Shown: positions 1-6,403 of the stretch, one piece after another
Layout: the number at the start of each line of letters is the position of its first letter
Position numbering within the stretch: the first letter of the stretch is position 1
Source of the DNA: a virus
Strand: one strand, 5' to 3'
DNA length: 31,758 bases
Virus record (IMG/VR): IMGVR_UViG_3300008055_000060
Location: 1 to 31,758 of that record
Made by a program: the position numbers and the translations under genes
Notes under the pieces: model-generated
The model's database searches: none
Seen by the model: the letters and a program-made list of their open reading frames with translations, nothing else
What the model was told of the DNA's origin: nothing

Positions 1-372
1 ATGCAGACCACCATGCGGACAAGGTATAAATTGAACCAACCATTGAAAACCATTGGCGGGCGTCTCATCAAGATGGAACCGCCTAAGATTATCAATGGCC
101 GTCTGCGTGAGTTCGATTACAAAGGGGTTAACCTTTTGATTCAAGGCTCCGCGGCTGATCAGGCCAAGGCTGCCATGCTGTTGTATCAAAGCAAACGTCA
201 GGGTAGTAGGCTTCTGCTTAGTGTGCATGATGAGTTGGTTATCTCAGCTCCGGAAGAGCATGTGGTTCGTGAGGCTGAATGCCTGACATGGTCCATGTGC
301 AACGCTTTGACGATGGATGTGCCCATGGTCAGTGATTACAAAATCGGCAACACGTATCAGGAGGTCAAATGA
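1..372 (+). CDS. DNA polymerase I (family A), C-terminal fragment
   Basis: Replicative family-A DNA polymerase, of which only the last 123 residues are in the window. The reading frame is open from base 1, so the first ATG is probably internal. Visible landmarks are NLLIQGSAAD (about residues 44-53), the conserved QGSAAD helix of the palm/fingers, and LLLSVHDELVIS (about 71-82), which is motif C with the HDE residues that bind catalytic metal. The protein would synthesise phage DNA in the cytoplasm. The stop codon overlaps the next start (ATGA), so it heads a translationally coupled string of small genes followed by nucleases and a helicase. Motif C makes the family assignment firm. The gene cut at the left edge cannot be described upstream. 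Confidence 0.93.
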   Translation: MQTTMRTRYKLNQPLKTIGGRLIKMEPPKIINGRLREFDYKGVNLLIQGSAADQAKAAMLLYQSKRQGSRLLLSVHDELVISAPEEHVVREAECLTWSMCNALTMDVPMVSDYKIGNTYQEVK

Positions 373-461
373 TGACACGTTGGGAAAAGATTGAAAGGGT
401 TCTGCTTCTTGTAGGCCTAATTGTTGTGTTGATGGATCTTTACGTTTGGAGGCCGCTATGA
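369..461 (+). CDS. 30-residue single-span membrane peptide
   Basis: A tiny ORF of 30 codons plus stop. It begins MMTRWEKIERV, continues with a hydrophobic run LLLVGLIVVLMDLYVW, and ends RPL. One transmembrane helix with a charged N-terminus is predicted by eye. The start overlaps the polymerase stop (ATGA at 369-372) and its own stop overlaps the next ATG (ATGA at 458-461), so it fits exactly between two genes in the coupled series. That is the main evidence that it is real. An alternative start is the second ATG at 372. No family is recognised. It might be a small inner-membrane effector, but no function can be assigned. Confidence 0.55.
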   Translation: MMTRWEKIERVLLLVGLIVVLMDLYVWRPL

Positions 462-676
462 CTGAAGAAGATGAGGCGTTTAACGAGCTTGAAAAAGCGT
501 TGGGCTGGCGCAAGCGGCAAATGCTTATGAAACAGCTTGACCCTATCTCAAACAAGATCAGAAACGACGCCCTGGAAGAAGTGGCAAAAGAAGTTGACAA
601 CTTTAAAGCGTTTGAAAAAGACACAATGGCAAGCTTTGCCGCATACGTAAGGAGTATGAAAGGTGCCCAGACCTAA
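458..676 (+). CDS. hypothetical protein, 72 aa, helical
   Basis: Small acidic, mostly helical protein starting MTEEDEAFNELEK. The ATG at 458 is preferred over an upstream TTG at 446 because a clear GGAGG lies at 448-452, five bases ahead of it, and the ATG overlaps the stop of the preceding membrane peptide. Charged residues are spread evenly and there are no membrane segments or recognisable catalytic motifs. It sits between DNA polymerase and the nuclease/helicase genes, so an accessory role in early infection or replication is plausible but unproven. The family is not recognised. Confidence 0.75.
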   Translation: MTEEDEAFNELEKALGWRKRQMLMKQLDPISNKIRNDALEEVAKEVDNFKAFEKDTMASFAAYVRSMKGAQT

Positions 677-851
677 ACCGCCTGAAAAACTAATAGGCAG
701 ACAAGTACGAATGTCAGATAGACATTGGCATATTCTTAATCATCTTGGCGGGGCTGAGTGGTTAAGACAGTTGTTAGATAAAAAAGATCCATTCCCTAAA
801 AAATACTACGAGAAACTACAAGATGCAAATAATGGAACTAATAAAATATGA
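663..851 (+). CDS. hypothetical protein, 62 aa, small basic
   Basis: GTG-started ORF (MPRPKPPEKLIGRQVRMSD...) overlapping the previous gene by 14 bp, with GGAG at 652-655 upstream as a possible ribosome binding site. The core RMSDRHWHILNHLGG followed by AEWLRQLLDKK resembles small phage and bacterial proteins with a 'LGGxxWLRxLI' ending to a short helical domain. That likeness is recalled, not computed. The end is basic and hydrophilic. It may be a small DNA- or protein-binding accessory factor. No stronger statement is supported. Confidence 0.65.
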   Translation: MPRPKPPEKLIGRQVRMSDRHWHILNHLGGAEWLRQLLDKKDPFPKKYYEKLQDANNGTNKI

Positions 852-1053
852 TCATGAAAGAGGTTGCTTTGTTGCAAAAGGCAATAAACCTACTCATGTG
901 GTAAGCCCCTTTGAATGGCAAAGCGATCCGCGGCCTAGCATCTTCTTGCAAGACCCCAGATTTAGAAGCCGCAATGGCATGCAGCAGGTAAAGCTTGTTG
1001 TTGATAACCCAAAGCCATTCTTCCCATATAATGAAACATTGAAAGGTCAGTGA
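823..1053 (+). CDS. hypothetical protein, 76 aa
   Basis: Short ORF that overlaps the previous gene by 29 bp and whose TGA overlaps the next ATG (TGATG at 1051-1055). Two starts are possible, ATG at 823 and ATG at 832. The latter gives MELIKYDHERGCFVAKG. The protein is hydrophilic and rich in Pro and aromatic residues (SPFEW, NPKPFFPYNE), with no recognisable motif, signal or membrane segment. It belongs by position to the early replication operon. The family is not recognised. Confidence 0.65.
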   Translation: MQIMELIKYDHERGCFVAKGNKPTHVVSPFEWQSDPRPSIFLQDPRFRSRNGMQQVKLVVDNPKPFFPYNETLKGQ

Positions 1054-1688
1054 TGGCATACTCAAACTCATCAATCAAAACCTACGAAGATTGCCCTTAC
1101 AAGTACAAGCTAACTCGCATCGAGCATCGACATGAGCCAGCCGGTGACGCCGCGGAGCGTGGCAAAATGATTCACGCCGAGTTTGAAGATGCTTTGATCA
1201 ATCTCAATCTAATTCCCGATGAACGCAAGTTCTGGCTTCCTTACCTTGAAGAGCTTGTTGCAAAGAAAACTCGCAGCGAGGTAGAGTTTGCTGTGACCAA
1301 GGATTGGCAACCATGTGACTTCAAGGCCCCCGAGGCTTGGGTAAGGGGTATCTATGATGCTGTGTACTTCGATGGCGCCAGAGCCCACGTCCTTGACTGG
1401 AAGACCGGCAAAGAGCGTGAGTATGGTGAGCAATTAAGGTTATATGCAACAATCATCTTGACCAGCCACCCTGAAATAGAGACCGTAACCACCGAGATTT
1501 GCTACATTGACTTAAACAAGCAATCACCCTACCCAGAATACACACGCAAAGAGTTCCCAGACTTACAAGCTTGGCTTTCAGCACGTGTAGGTAAACTTGA
1601 GAATGATGACATCTTTGCGCCTAAGCCGTCTTACGGCTGCAGGTGGTGTCACTTCCGCAAATCCAATGGCGGGCCTTGCCAATGGTAA
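1053..1688 (+). CDS. PD-(D/E)XK nuclease, Cas4/RecB-like, with probable Fe-S cluster
   Basis: Predicted Mg-dependent exonuclease of the RecB/Cas4 clade, 211 residues. Motifs in order are SSIKTYEDCPYKYKL (Cys14), RGKMIHAEFE (His41), RGIYDAVYF (Asp102), HVLDWKTGK (Asp115 and Lys117, the D-x-K core) and EQLRLYA (Gln127 and Tyr131). Near the C-terminus GCRWCHFRKSNGGPC supplies Cys196, Cys199 and Cys209. Together with Cys14 this matches the four-Cys 4Fe-4S arrangement of Cas4 and AddB-type nucleases. The start at 1053 is chosen over GTG at 1050 because it follows ATTGAAAGG at good spacing. It stands beside a VRR-NUC nuclease and a SNF2-like helicase, so it probably works in phage DNA recombination, end processing or host DNA breakdown. 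Confidence 0.88.
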   Translation: MAYSNSSIKTYEDCPYKYKLTRIEHRHEPAGDAAERGKMIHAEFEDALINLNLIPDERKFWLPYLEELVAKKTRSEVEFAVTKDWQPCDFKAPEAWVRGIYDAVYFDGARAHVLDWKTGKEREYGEQLRLYATIILTSHPEIETVTTEICYIDLNKQSPYPEYTRKEFPDLQAWLSARVGKLENDDIFAPKPSYGCRWCHFRKSNGGPCQW

Positions 1689-1969
1689 CCAAGGTATTGC
1701 TTGAGCGGCATTTGGAGACTTACTTCTCTGCCGCTTGCAAGAAACGTGGCTTGCTTACGTTAAAGTTGAACGTACGCTATGCCCGCGGTTGGCCCGATCG
1801 TATTGTACCGTTGAAAGGTGGCGGGGTTTTGTGGGTAGAACTAAAGCGGCCCGGAGGCAAAACCTCAGCGTTGCAGGACAAGGTGCATAACGACTTGCAA
1901 AAGTTTGGCCACCTTGTTCACATCATTGACTCTAAGGAAGGTATCGACAATGTTTTGGGAACCGCATGA
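1682..1969 (+). CDS. VRR-NUC domain nuclease
   Basis: Compact 95-residue protein that is almost entirely a VRR-NUC fold, a member of the PD-(D/E)XK superfamily related to Holliday-junction resolvases and FAN1 nuclease domains. The visible signature is RGWPDRIVPL (Asp39), VLWVELKRPGGK (Glu53 and Lys55) and SALQ (Gln65). The ATG at 1682 overlaps the previous stop. An in-frame ATG further up (1643) would force a 46-bp overlap and is not preferred. The next gene, a helicase, starts at 1950 inside this one. A stand-alone VRR-NUC next to a SNF2-like helicase is common in phages, and a structure-specific nuclease role in recombination or replication is likely. Confidence 0.88.
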   Translation: MVTKVLLERHLETYFSAACKKRGLLTLKLNVRYARGWPDRIVPLKGGGVLWVELKRPGGKTSALQDKVHNDLQKFGHLVHIIDSKEGIDNVLGTA

Positions 1970-3347
1970 GTACCAGAAAGAAGCTGTAAAGTTTCTGGTG
2001 GAAAAAGGCTCGGCAGCTTTATGGCTGGATCCCGGGCTTGGTAAAACAGCTGTTGTGCTATCGGCTTTCAGAATCCTAAAGCTTAAAGGCATGGCCAAGA
2101 AAATGCTGGTCATTGCTCCACTTAGGCCTGTGCATGGCGTGTGGCCGCCTGAAGCTAAGAAGTGGGAACAGTTTGCGGATTACTCCGTTGGCGTGCTGCA
2201 TGGTGGAACCAAGGCTAAAGTCTTAAAGCAGCAGCATGACATATACGTTATCAACTTTGAAGGCCTTGGCTGGCTATCTTCGCAACTTAATGGCAAAGAT
2301 TGGCCCTTCCAAATCCTGACGGTGGATGAGATATCTTATATGAAAAACACGCAAACTCAGCGGTTTAAAACAATAAAGCCTTTGCTGGACAAGTTTGACC
2401 GCAGGTGGGGTTTAACCGGATCTCCAGCTCCAAACAGCTTGCTTGACATCTTTGGCCCGCAGCTAATCCTTGACCAAGGGGCTACCTTTGGCCCTTACAT
2501 CTCACGATTCAGAACAGAATACTTCTTCCCTTCCGGTTACGGCGGGTACGAGTGGAAGCTGCAATCTGATGGTGAGGCTAGGATCCATGCGGCGTTGGCT
2601 GGCAAAGTGCTTCGTATGGCGGCGCTGGACCATCTAGATTTGCCTGAGTTAACTTATAACGACATTATGGTAGATCTACCCCCTAATGCCAGAAAACTGT
2701 ACGACGCCTTTGAAAACAACCTGACCGTAGAATTGAATAGCGGGAATGTAACGGCTGTCAACGCTGCCGTGGCCGTAATGAAAGGCCAGCAAATTGCCAA
2801 TGGTGGCTCATACTTGGATGATGATGGGAGTGGTAATGCTAGAATCTCAACGCACCTTCATGACGCGAAGACTGAAGCGGTTCTCGATCTGGTCGAGGAG
2901 CTATCAGGCCAACCTTGCATCATCGGTTATCATTTTGCGCATGACCTCGAGAGGCTTAAGGCTGCCTTTCCTAATGCGCCTATCATTGGCAGTGGGGTTG
3001 TTGGTCGTAAACTTGATTCTATTATTGATGATTGGAACGCCGGTAAGACATCAGTTCTTTTGGCTCACCCAATGTCGGCGGGTCACGGTCTTAACTTACA
3101 AGGTACTGGGCATGCTGTCATCTGGTACTCGCTGACTTGGAGCCTTGAGATCTACGAGCAGTTTATTCGCAGACTCTGGAGGCAGGGTCAAAAGAATCAT
3201 ATTGTTGTGCACCACATCATGGCCAAAGATACCATTGATGAAGCCATTATGATGGCCATCAGGCGAAAAGATAAAACGCAGCAAACTTTGTTAACCGCAG
3301 TGCGTGACTACGTTAATCGTGATACAATCAATCCCGTTGACCATTGA
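1950..3347 (+). CDS. SNF2/DEAD-like superfamily 2 helicase
   Basis: ATP-dependent DNA helicase or translocase of 465 residues. Motifs are LDPGLGKT (Walker A, residues 26-33), LTVDEISYMKN (Walker B, Asp126-Glu127), GLTGSPAPN (motif III, 154-162), the linker VLLAHPMSAGHGLNLQGTGH (motif V region) and YEQFIRRLWRQGQ (motif VI arginines). The ATG at 1950 has AAGGAAGG upstream and overlaps the VRR-NUC gene by 20 bp. Upstream in-frame codons starting at 1905 lack a good site. The order, with an HXXYQ-type start and the HGLNLQ and RRLWRQGQ blocks, is typical of phage SNF2-like helicases. It likely remodels DNA for replication or recombination together with the adjacent nucleases. Confidence 0.93.
   Translation: MFWEPHEYQKEAVKFLVEKGSAALWLDPGLGKTAVVLSAFRILKLKGMAKKMLVIAPLRPVHGVWPPEAKKWEQFADYSVGVLHGGTKAKVLKQQHDIYVINFEGLGWLSSQLNGKDWPFQILTVDEISYMKNTQTQRFKTIKPLLDKFDRRWGLTGSPAPNSLLDIFGPQLILDQGATFGPYISRFRTEYFFPSGYGGYEWKLQSDGEARIHAALAGKVLRMAALDHLDLPELTYNDIMVDLPPNARKLYDAFENNLTVELNSGNVTAVNAAVAVMKGQQIANGGSYLDDDGSGNARISTHLHDAKTEAVLDLVEELSGQPCIIGYHFAHDLERLKAAFPNAPIIGSGVVGRKLDSIIDDWNAGKTSVLLAHPMSAGHGLNLQGTGHAVIWYSLTWSLEIYEQFIRRLWRQGQKNHIVVHHIMAKDTIDEAIMMAIRRKDKTQQTLLTAVRDYVNRDTINPVDH
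3318..3328 (+). promoter_or_regulatory. probable extended -10 promoter
   Basis: TGATACAAT (TGnTACAAT, 3320-3328) lies in the last codons of the helicase gene, 31 bp before the next start. It closely matches the element TGATATAAT at 6372-6380 that precedes another leader of the same kind. No convincing -35 is seen, which is normal for extended -10 promoters. Inferred from motif and repetition only. Confidence 0.45.
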
Positions 3348-3354
3348 AAGGAAT
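3341..3354 (+). promoter_or_regulatory. conserved leader with GAAAGGA ribosome binding site
   Basis: CCATTGAAAGGAAT just ahead of the ATG at 3359 repeats the leader seen before the genes at 6436 and 6693, and in shorter form (ATTGAAAGG) before 1053. GAAAGGA would pair with a 16S rRNA tail of the CCUCCUUUC type. Confidence 0.6.
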
Positions 3355-3358
3355 CTAT

Positions 3359-3631
3359 ATGCAACTCACCGCTATTGTCGAAAGACTCAACCCCATACAA
3401 CAGGAAGATACTGACATGTCAGAAGCAAAGCTACGCGCCCGTGCAAACAAAAAAGCAATCATTACTTTGGTTGCAGAAACCAACCCAAAGCGTAACAACA
3501 CATTGTCACGTGAACGTTTTGCTTTGTACCGCACTGGCATGACAGTTGCTGAATACATCCAAGCAGGCGGCAGATCAGGTGATGTGAATCACGACGCTGC
3601 TGAGGGCTACATCACGCTTGCACTGCCATGA
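3359..3631 (+). CDS. hypothetical protein, 90 aa, basic helical
   Basis: Starts MQLTAIVERLNPIQQ at an ATG placed five bases after the conserved GAAAGGA site. An in-frame upstream TTG at 3344 is not preferred. The middle is basic (KLRARANKKA) and is followed by NPKRNNTLSRERFALYRTG and a short motif MTVAEYIQAGG. It may bind nucleic acid, but no family is recognised. A probable extended -10 promoter lies within the preceding gene, so this may be the first gene of a transcript that includes the modification cluster. Its TGA overlaps the next ATG (ATGA), which implies translational coupling to the glycosyltransferase-like gene. Confidence 0.75.
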   Translation: MQLTAIVERLNPIQQEDTDMSEAKLRARANKKAIITLVAETNPKRNNTLSRERFALYRTGMTVAEYIQAGGRSGDVNHDAAEGYITLALP

Positions 3632-4539
3632 ATATCTTAATTACCGGCGTTACAGAGACGCATACCAACCATCCGCAGCGTGCAAGCTCTACCAAGTTTA
3701 TTTCCATTCCTGAATTGATGGCATCAGCTTTTGGTCGTATGGGGCATCACGTTGACCATCGCGCCGTTACATCGGGTGAAGACCTCTCACGTTACGACAA
3801 AGTATTTGTGTACCTGTACCCCTTGGATCACAATGCTTTGAACCCTGATGGGGCCTTGTGGGCCTTAGAAAGCCGCTTTGATGCTTATGTTTGCCTTGAT
3901 GATTGGGCTTTTCAAAAGATCTTACCGTCATGGGAAAACAAGATTGCGCCTGAGTCGTTGTGTGAGCATACGTGGATTGCTCCGCTATTTCCATGGGGCA
4001 GCACCAAGGCCATGGGTTTGCCAGTAGAAGACATTATTGCATGGGATCCAAGCCCGTTGTATGAAATGCCTGCTGTGCATCAAATGTCTTGGTATCATCG
4101 CAAAACCGAGTGGTACAACGCATCCCTATCAAAAGAGGCGCATGATTGGGCTACTGACCAGCACCTTGCGTGGCCTATACATAGTGTAGGTGGCAAGGCA
4201 CTAGGTCAGCCTAGAATCCTTGAGTCCGATGTTGTTTGGCAGTATGGTAGCTATAAAGGCGTACTCTGCCCAACGTATCGTCATGCAGGCTGCGGCTGGT
4301 GGCGCGTACGTTATTTACATGCTGCGCATGCTGGTTGCGTGCTTGGCGGCGATCCTAAAGAGCTTGGCATTATTGATGCCGCCTACGCATACACACTCCA
4401 TGAATTAGAACGCATGGATAGCTATCAACTTCAACTGACTGCAGCGCAACAGGCAACTTACTTGCGTACCGCATCGCTTGAAGACACACTATCAAAACTT
4501 GAGGGTATCTTAAATGATCGTAATTCTAGAAGGGGCTGA
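3628..4539 (+). CDS. putative GT-B glycosyltransferase, DNA beta-glucosyltransferase-like
   Basis: 303 residues with a Rossmann-like N-terminus (MNILITGVTE) and a C-terminal half typical of GT-B folds: GVLCPTYRHAGCGWWRVRYL and then HAAHAGCVLGGDPKELG (231-247), in the place where these enzymes bind the nucleotide sugar. Compared from memory with T4 beta-glucosyltransferase, the order agrees: an early ASSTKF segment (T4 has PSSET), MGHHVD (T4 MGLNVD), YDKVFVYL (T4 YDRLIVVN), and YVCLDDWAF with Asp91/92 where T4 has YLFTD with catalytic Asp100, followed by a similar SWEN/SWPN. Residue Glu272 of T4 is not obviously kept. It overlaps the kinase gene by 26 bp. Likely role: transfer of sugar to hydroxymethyl bases in phage DNA. 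Alternative: another sugar transferase. Confidence 0.55.
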   Translation: MNILITGVTETHTNHPQRASSTKFISIPELMASAFGRMGHHVDHRAVTSGEDLSRYDKVFVYLYPLDHNALNPDGALWALESRFDAYVCLDDWAFQKILPSWENKIAPESLCEHTWIAPLFPWGSTKAMGLPVEDIIAWDPSPLYEMPAVHQMSWYHRKTEWYNASLSKEAHDWATDQHLAWPIHSVGGKALGQPRILESDVVWQYGSYKGVLCPTYRHAGCGWWRVRYLHAAHAGCVLGGDPKELGIIDAAYAYTLHELERMDSYQLQLTAAQQATYLRTASLEDTLSKLEGILNDRNSRRG

Positions 4540-5455
4540 TGGCGGGGGAAAGACTACCCTGTCAGAGACCTTGCGACAACGATTGCAGAAGGACAAGATG
4601 ACCCATGTCGTAAAGCATGGCCCGTATAAAGGTATGAATACCGAGGACCTTTGCCGTACGTATTTTCGTGGCATGACAGCAGCGTTAACCTACGATGACC
4701 ATGTCATCATGGATAGGTCATGGCTGTCTGAGCCGATCTATGGCAACGTGTATCGTAAAGGCGATAACAGAATTGACATGCCGCGCCGTAGAATGTTAGA
4801 GCGTGCAGCCTTGGCACGAGGCGTTGTGGTTATTCATTGCCAACCTGATTTTGAAGTGTGTATGCAAACATTCAAAGATCGCATTGAGGATGAGTACTTG
4901 GACAATATCAAACAGTTGGAGCAAGTGTATGAAGGCTACGCCTCGCTGCCAATGGATACATCACTGCCAGTCATCACCTACGACTATACCAAAGATGATA
5001 TAGAAGAGTTGTTCATCAAGCTTGCAACCAAGACAATGACTAACAAATCATCCGGCGGCGGCGCCTTTGTTGAAGGCAATACACTAATGCTTTGCGACAA
5101 AGGGCCTCGTACAAATGTTAAGTCCACCGCAGCCGTGGTGCCTTTCATTAACTTCTTGGATAATGATGGCCCTAGCAGAATGCTGGCTGAAACTCTGGAG
5201 CGTGAGAATGTACCTGAAACTGGTTTGTACTGGGTTAACACTCAAACTTACCAAGGCACACCCATGGATTCAGCCTTCATCAAACAACTGAAGCCAAAAC
5301 GTATTTACGCCCTTGGCAACAATGCTTACACGTGGGCACTAAACAATGAGGTGCCGGTAATTAAGTTACCACCTCCTTTGTATCATATGCAACACTATCC
5401 CGACCAACCCTATTTAATTACGGAAGCTGATTATGGAAATGCTGATTCGCAATGA
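4514..5455 (+). CDS. dNMP kinase (thymidylate-kinase-like) fused to UDG-like domain
   Basis: Two-domain protein of 313 residues. Residues 1-175 form a P-loop nucleoside monophosphate kinase: MIVILEGADGGGKTTL (Walker A), then IMDRSWLSEPIYG (the DRS/W substrate-binding segment) and a lid region rich in Arg. From about 185 to the end a second domain has LMLCDKGPRTN, GLYWVNTQTY, LKPKRIYALGNNAYTWAL and PPLYHMQHYP. This spacing recalls uracil-DNA-glycosylase superfamily proteins (motif 1 GxxPG-like, then PK-I-ALG, then a HP-type end), though catalytic residues are not clearly kept. The gene overlaps both neighbours (26 and 23 bp). It probably phosphorylates a pyrimidine deoxynucleotide made by the next gene. 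The second domain may recognise or act on bases. Confidence 0.7.
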   Translation: MIVILEGADGGGKTTLSETLRQRLQKDKMTHVVKHGPYKGMNTEDLCRTYFRGMTAALTYDDHVIMDRSWLSEPIYGNVYRKGDNRIDMPRRRMLERAALARGVVVIHCQPDFEVCMQTFKDRIEDEYLDNIKQLEQVYEGYASLPMDTSLPVITYDYTKDDIEELFIKLATKTMTNKSSGGGAFVEGNTLMLCDKGPRTNVKSTAAVVPFINFLDNDGPSRMLAETLERENVPETGLYWVNTQTYQGTPMDSAFIKQLKPKRIYALGNNAYTWALNNEVPVIKLPPPLYHMQHYPDQPYLITEADYGNADSQ

Positions 5456-6215
5456 GCCTGAGCTCATCAATCTTTACAACGTGCTGCAGCAGCATGGCAC
5501 TTGGACAAGTCCGCGTGGTGAACGGTGCCTTGAGATTGAGAACTTTACTTATACGGTCAACCCCTTTGTAAGGTTCAACTCATTCAAAGGTCGTAACTTC
5601 AATGTGAAGTACCTTAAGCGCGAAATGTCTTGGTACATCAACGCTGACCCGTATGACCTTAGCATTGCAGAGCATGCAGCGCAGTGGGGCAAGATCGTTG
5701 CCAACGGTAAGTTGAATAGCAACTACGGCAGTTATTGGTTTGGCAAACATGGCGCTCTGCATATTGCAAAGCTGCTCACGCAGGATCCAATGTCCCGTCG
5801 TGCAGTGATTCCAATGTACGGCACTGACATAGACCATATGGATATAGAGGCGAAGGATGTTCCATGCACGCTGGCCATTGAGTTCCGGATCAGGAATGGC
5901 CGGTTGAACGCCAGAGCCATCATGCGAAGCCAAGATATTCTTTGGGGCATGGCAAATGACTTGCCAACTTTTAGCTTTCTGCAGGAAATTGTGGCTAACT
6001 TGGTTGGCGCTGAGATGGGAACATTGACAATATCAGCTGGGTCATTCCATGTGTATGAGTCTCGATTGGCCATGTTCAATGACATCATCAACACCAATAT
6101 CCATGAAGAGCTTATTGACAAGCCACCACGGATCAATAGGTATGAGGCCAATCTTTTGGCAGGCAAATCCATCAACCCTACTTTTGAGTTTGCAAAATGG
6201 CTATTGAACGTGTAG
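5433..6215 (+). CDS. thymidylate synthase-family protein, probable deoxypyrimidine hydroxymethylase
   Basis: 260-residue ThyA-family enzyme. Visible motifs are DVPCTLAIEF with the nucleophile Cys145, RAIMRSQDILWG with the phosphate-binding Arg165-Ser166, and SAGSFHVYES with His206 and Tyr208. Aligning RSQDILWGMANDLPTF with E. coli RSCDVFLGLPFNIASY puts Asp176 opposite Asn177, the residue that selects dUMP. T4 dCMP hydroxymethylase has Asp179 here, and Asn-to-Asp exchange in synthases shifts preference to dCMP. The likely reaction is therefore folate-dependent hydroxymethylation (or methylation) of dCMP, not dTMP synthesis. It overlaps the kinase by 23 bp. The family is certain and the substrate is inferred. 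A dUMP-specific enzyme remains possible. Confidence 0.85.
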   Translation: MEMLIRNEPELINLYNVLQQHGTWTSPRGERCLEIENFTYTVNPFVRFNSFKGRNFNVKYLKREMSWYINADPYDLSIAEHAAQWGKIVANGKLNSNYGSYWFGKHGALHIAKLLTQDPMSRRAVIPMYGTDIDHMDIEAKDVPCTLAIEFRIRNGRLNARAIMRSQDILWGMANDLPTFSFLQEIVANLVGAEMGTLTISAGSFHVYESRLAMFNDIINTNIHEELIDKPPRINRYEANLLAGKSINPTFEFAKWLLNV

Positions 6216-6379
6216 ATTTATCATTCGCTGTTCAAAAAGAACTTAGAATATTTGCTTTTGAACTTATTCGTGACGGTTATCAAATGGAGGATATACTGAC
6301 GGCATTGGCCGCTCTAAAAGTGGAAATGGCTTCGGCCATGGTTTGGCAAGATGTACTAAGTACAAAAGACGTGATATAA
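6197..6379 (+). CDS. hypothetical protein, 60 aa
   Basis: Starts at ATG 6197 within the last codons of the thymidylate-synthase homologue (19-bp overlap). Sequence MAIERVDLSFAVQKEL... with two probable amphipathic helices (ELIRDGYQMEDILTALAALKVEM). It has no membrane or catalytic motifs. The TAA stop at 6377-6379 lies within a palindromic -10-like element, so the end of this gene and the next promoter overlap. Coupling to the modification block suggests a helper role, but nothing more can be said. The family is not recognised. Confidence 0.65.
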   Translation: MAIERVDLSFAVQKELRIFAFELIRDGYQMEDILTALAALKVEMASAMVWQDVLSTKDVI

Positions 6380-6386
6380 TTCACGT
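6369..6386 (+). promoter_or_regulatory. palindromic extended -10 promoter/operator
   Basis: ACGTGATATAATTCACGT has six-base inverted arms (6369-6374 and 6381-6386) around a perfect TATAAT, and TGA in front of it makes an extended -10. A symmetrical box centred on the -10 could be bound by a dimeric repressor. A sister site without the right arm occurs at 3320-3328. Regulation is inferred. Confidence 0.6.
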
Positions 6387-6403
6387 TATGGGATACCCCC
6401 ATA
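6387..6403 (+). promoter_or_regulatory. 5' leader stem-loop
   Basis: TATGGG and CCCATA pair over a five-base loop, directly after the palindromic promoter. If transcription starts about seven bases after the -10, the hairpin would form the very 5' end of the mRNA, a position known to protect transcripts from decay. It lies 33 bp upstream of the ATG at 6436. Confidence 0.45.

Noticed and set aside
5580-6175. Two minus-strand open frames inside the thymidylate-synthase homologue
   Set aside because: They overlap fully with a gene that has clear catalytic motifs and show no features of their own.
5433-6215. Plain reading as a normal thymidylate synthase
   Set aside because: Family is right, but the Asp at the position of Asn177 and the neighbouring genes make a dCMP-type substrate more likely; kept as the alternative.
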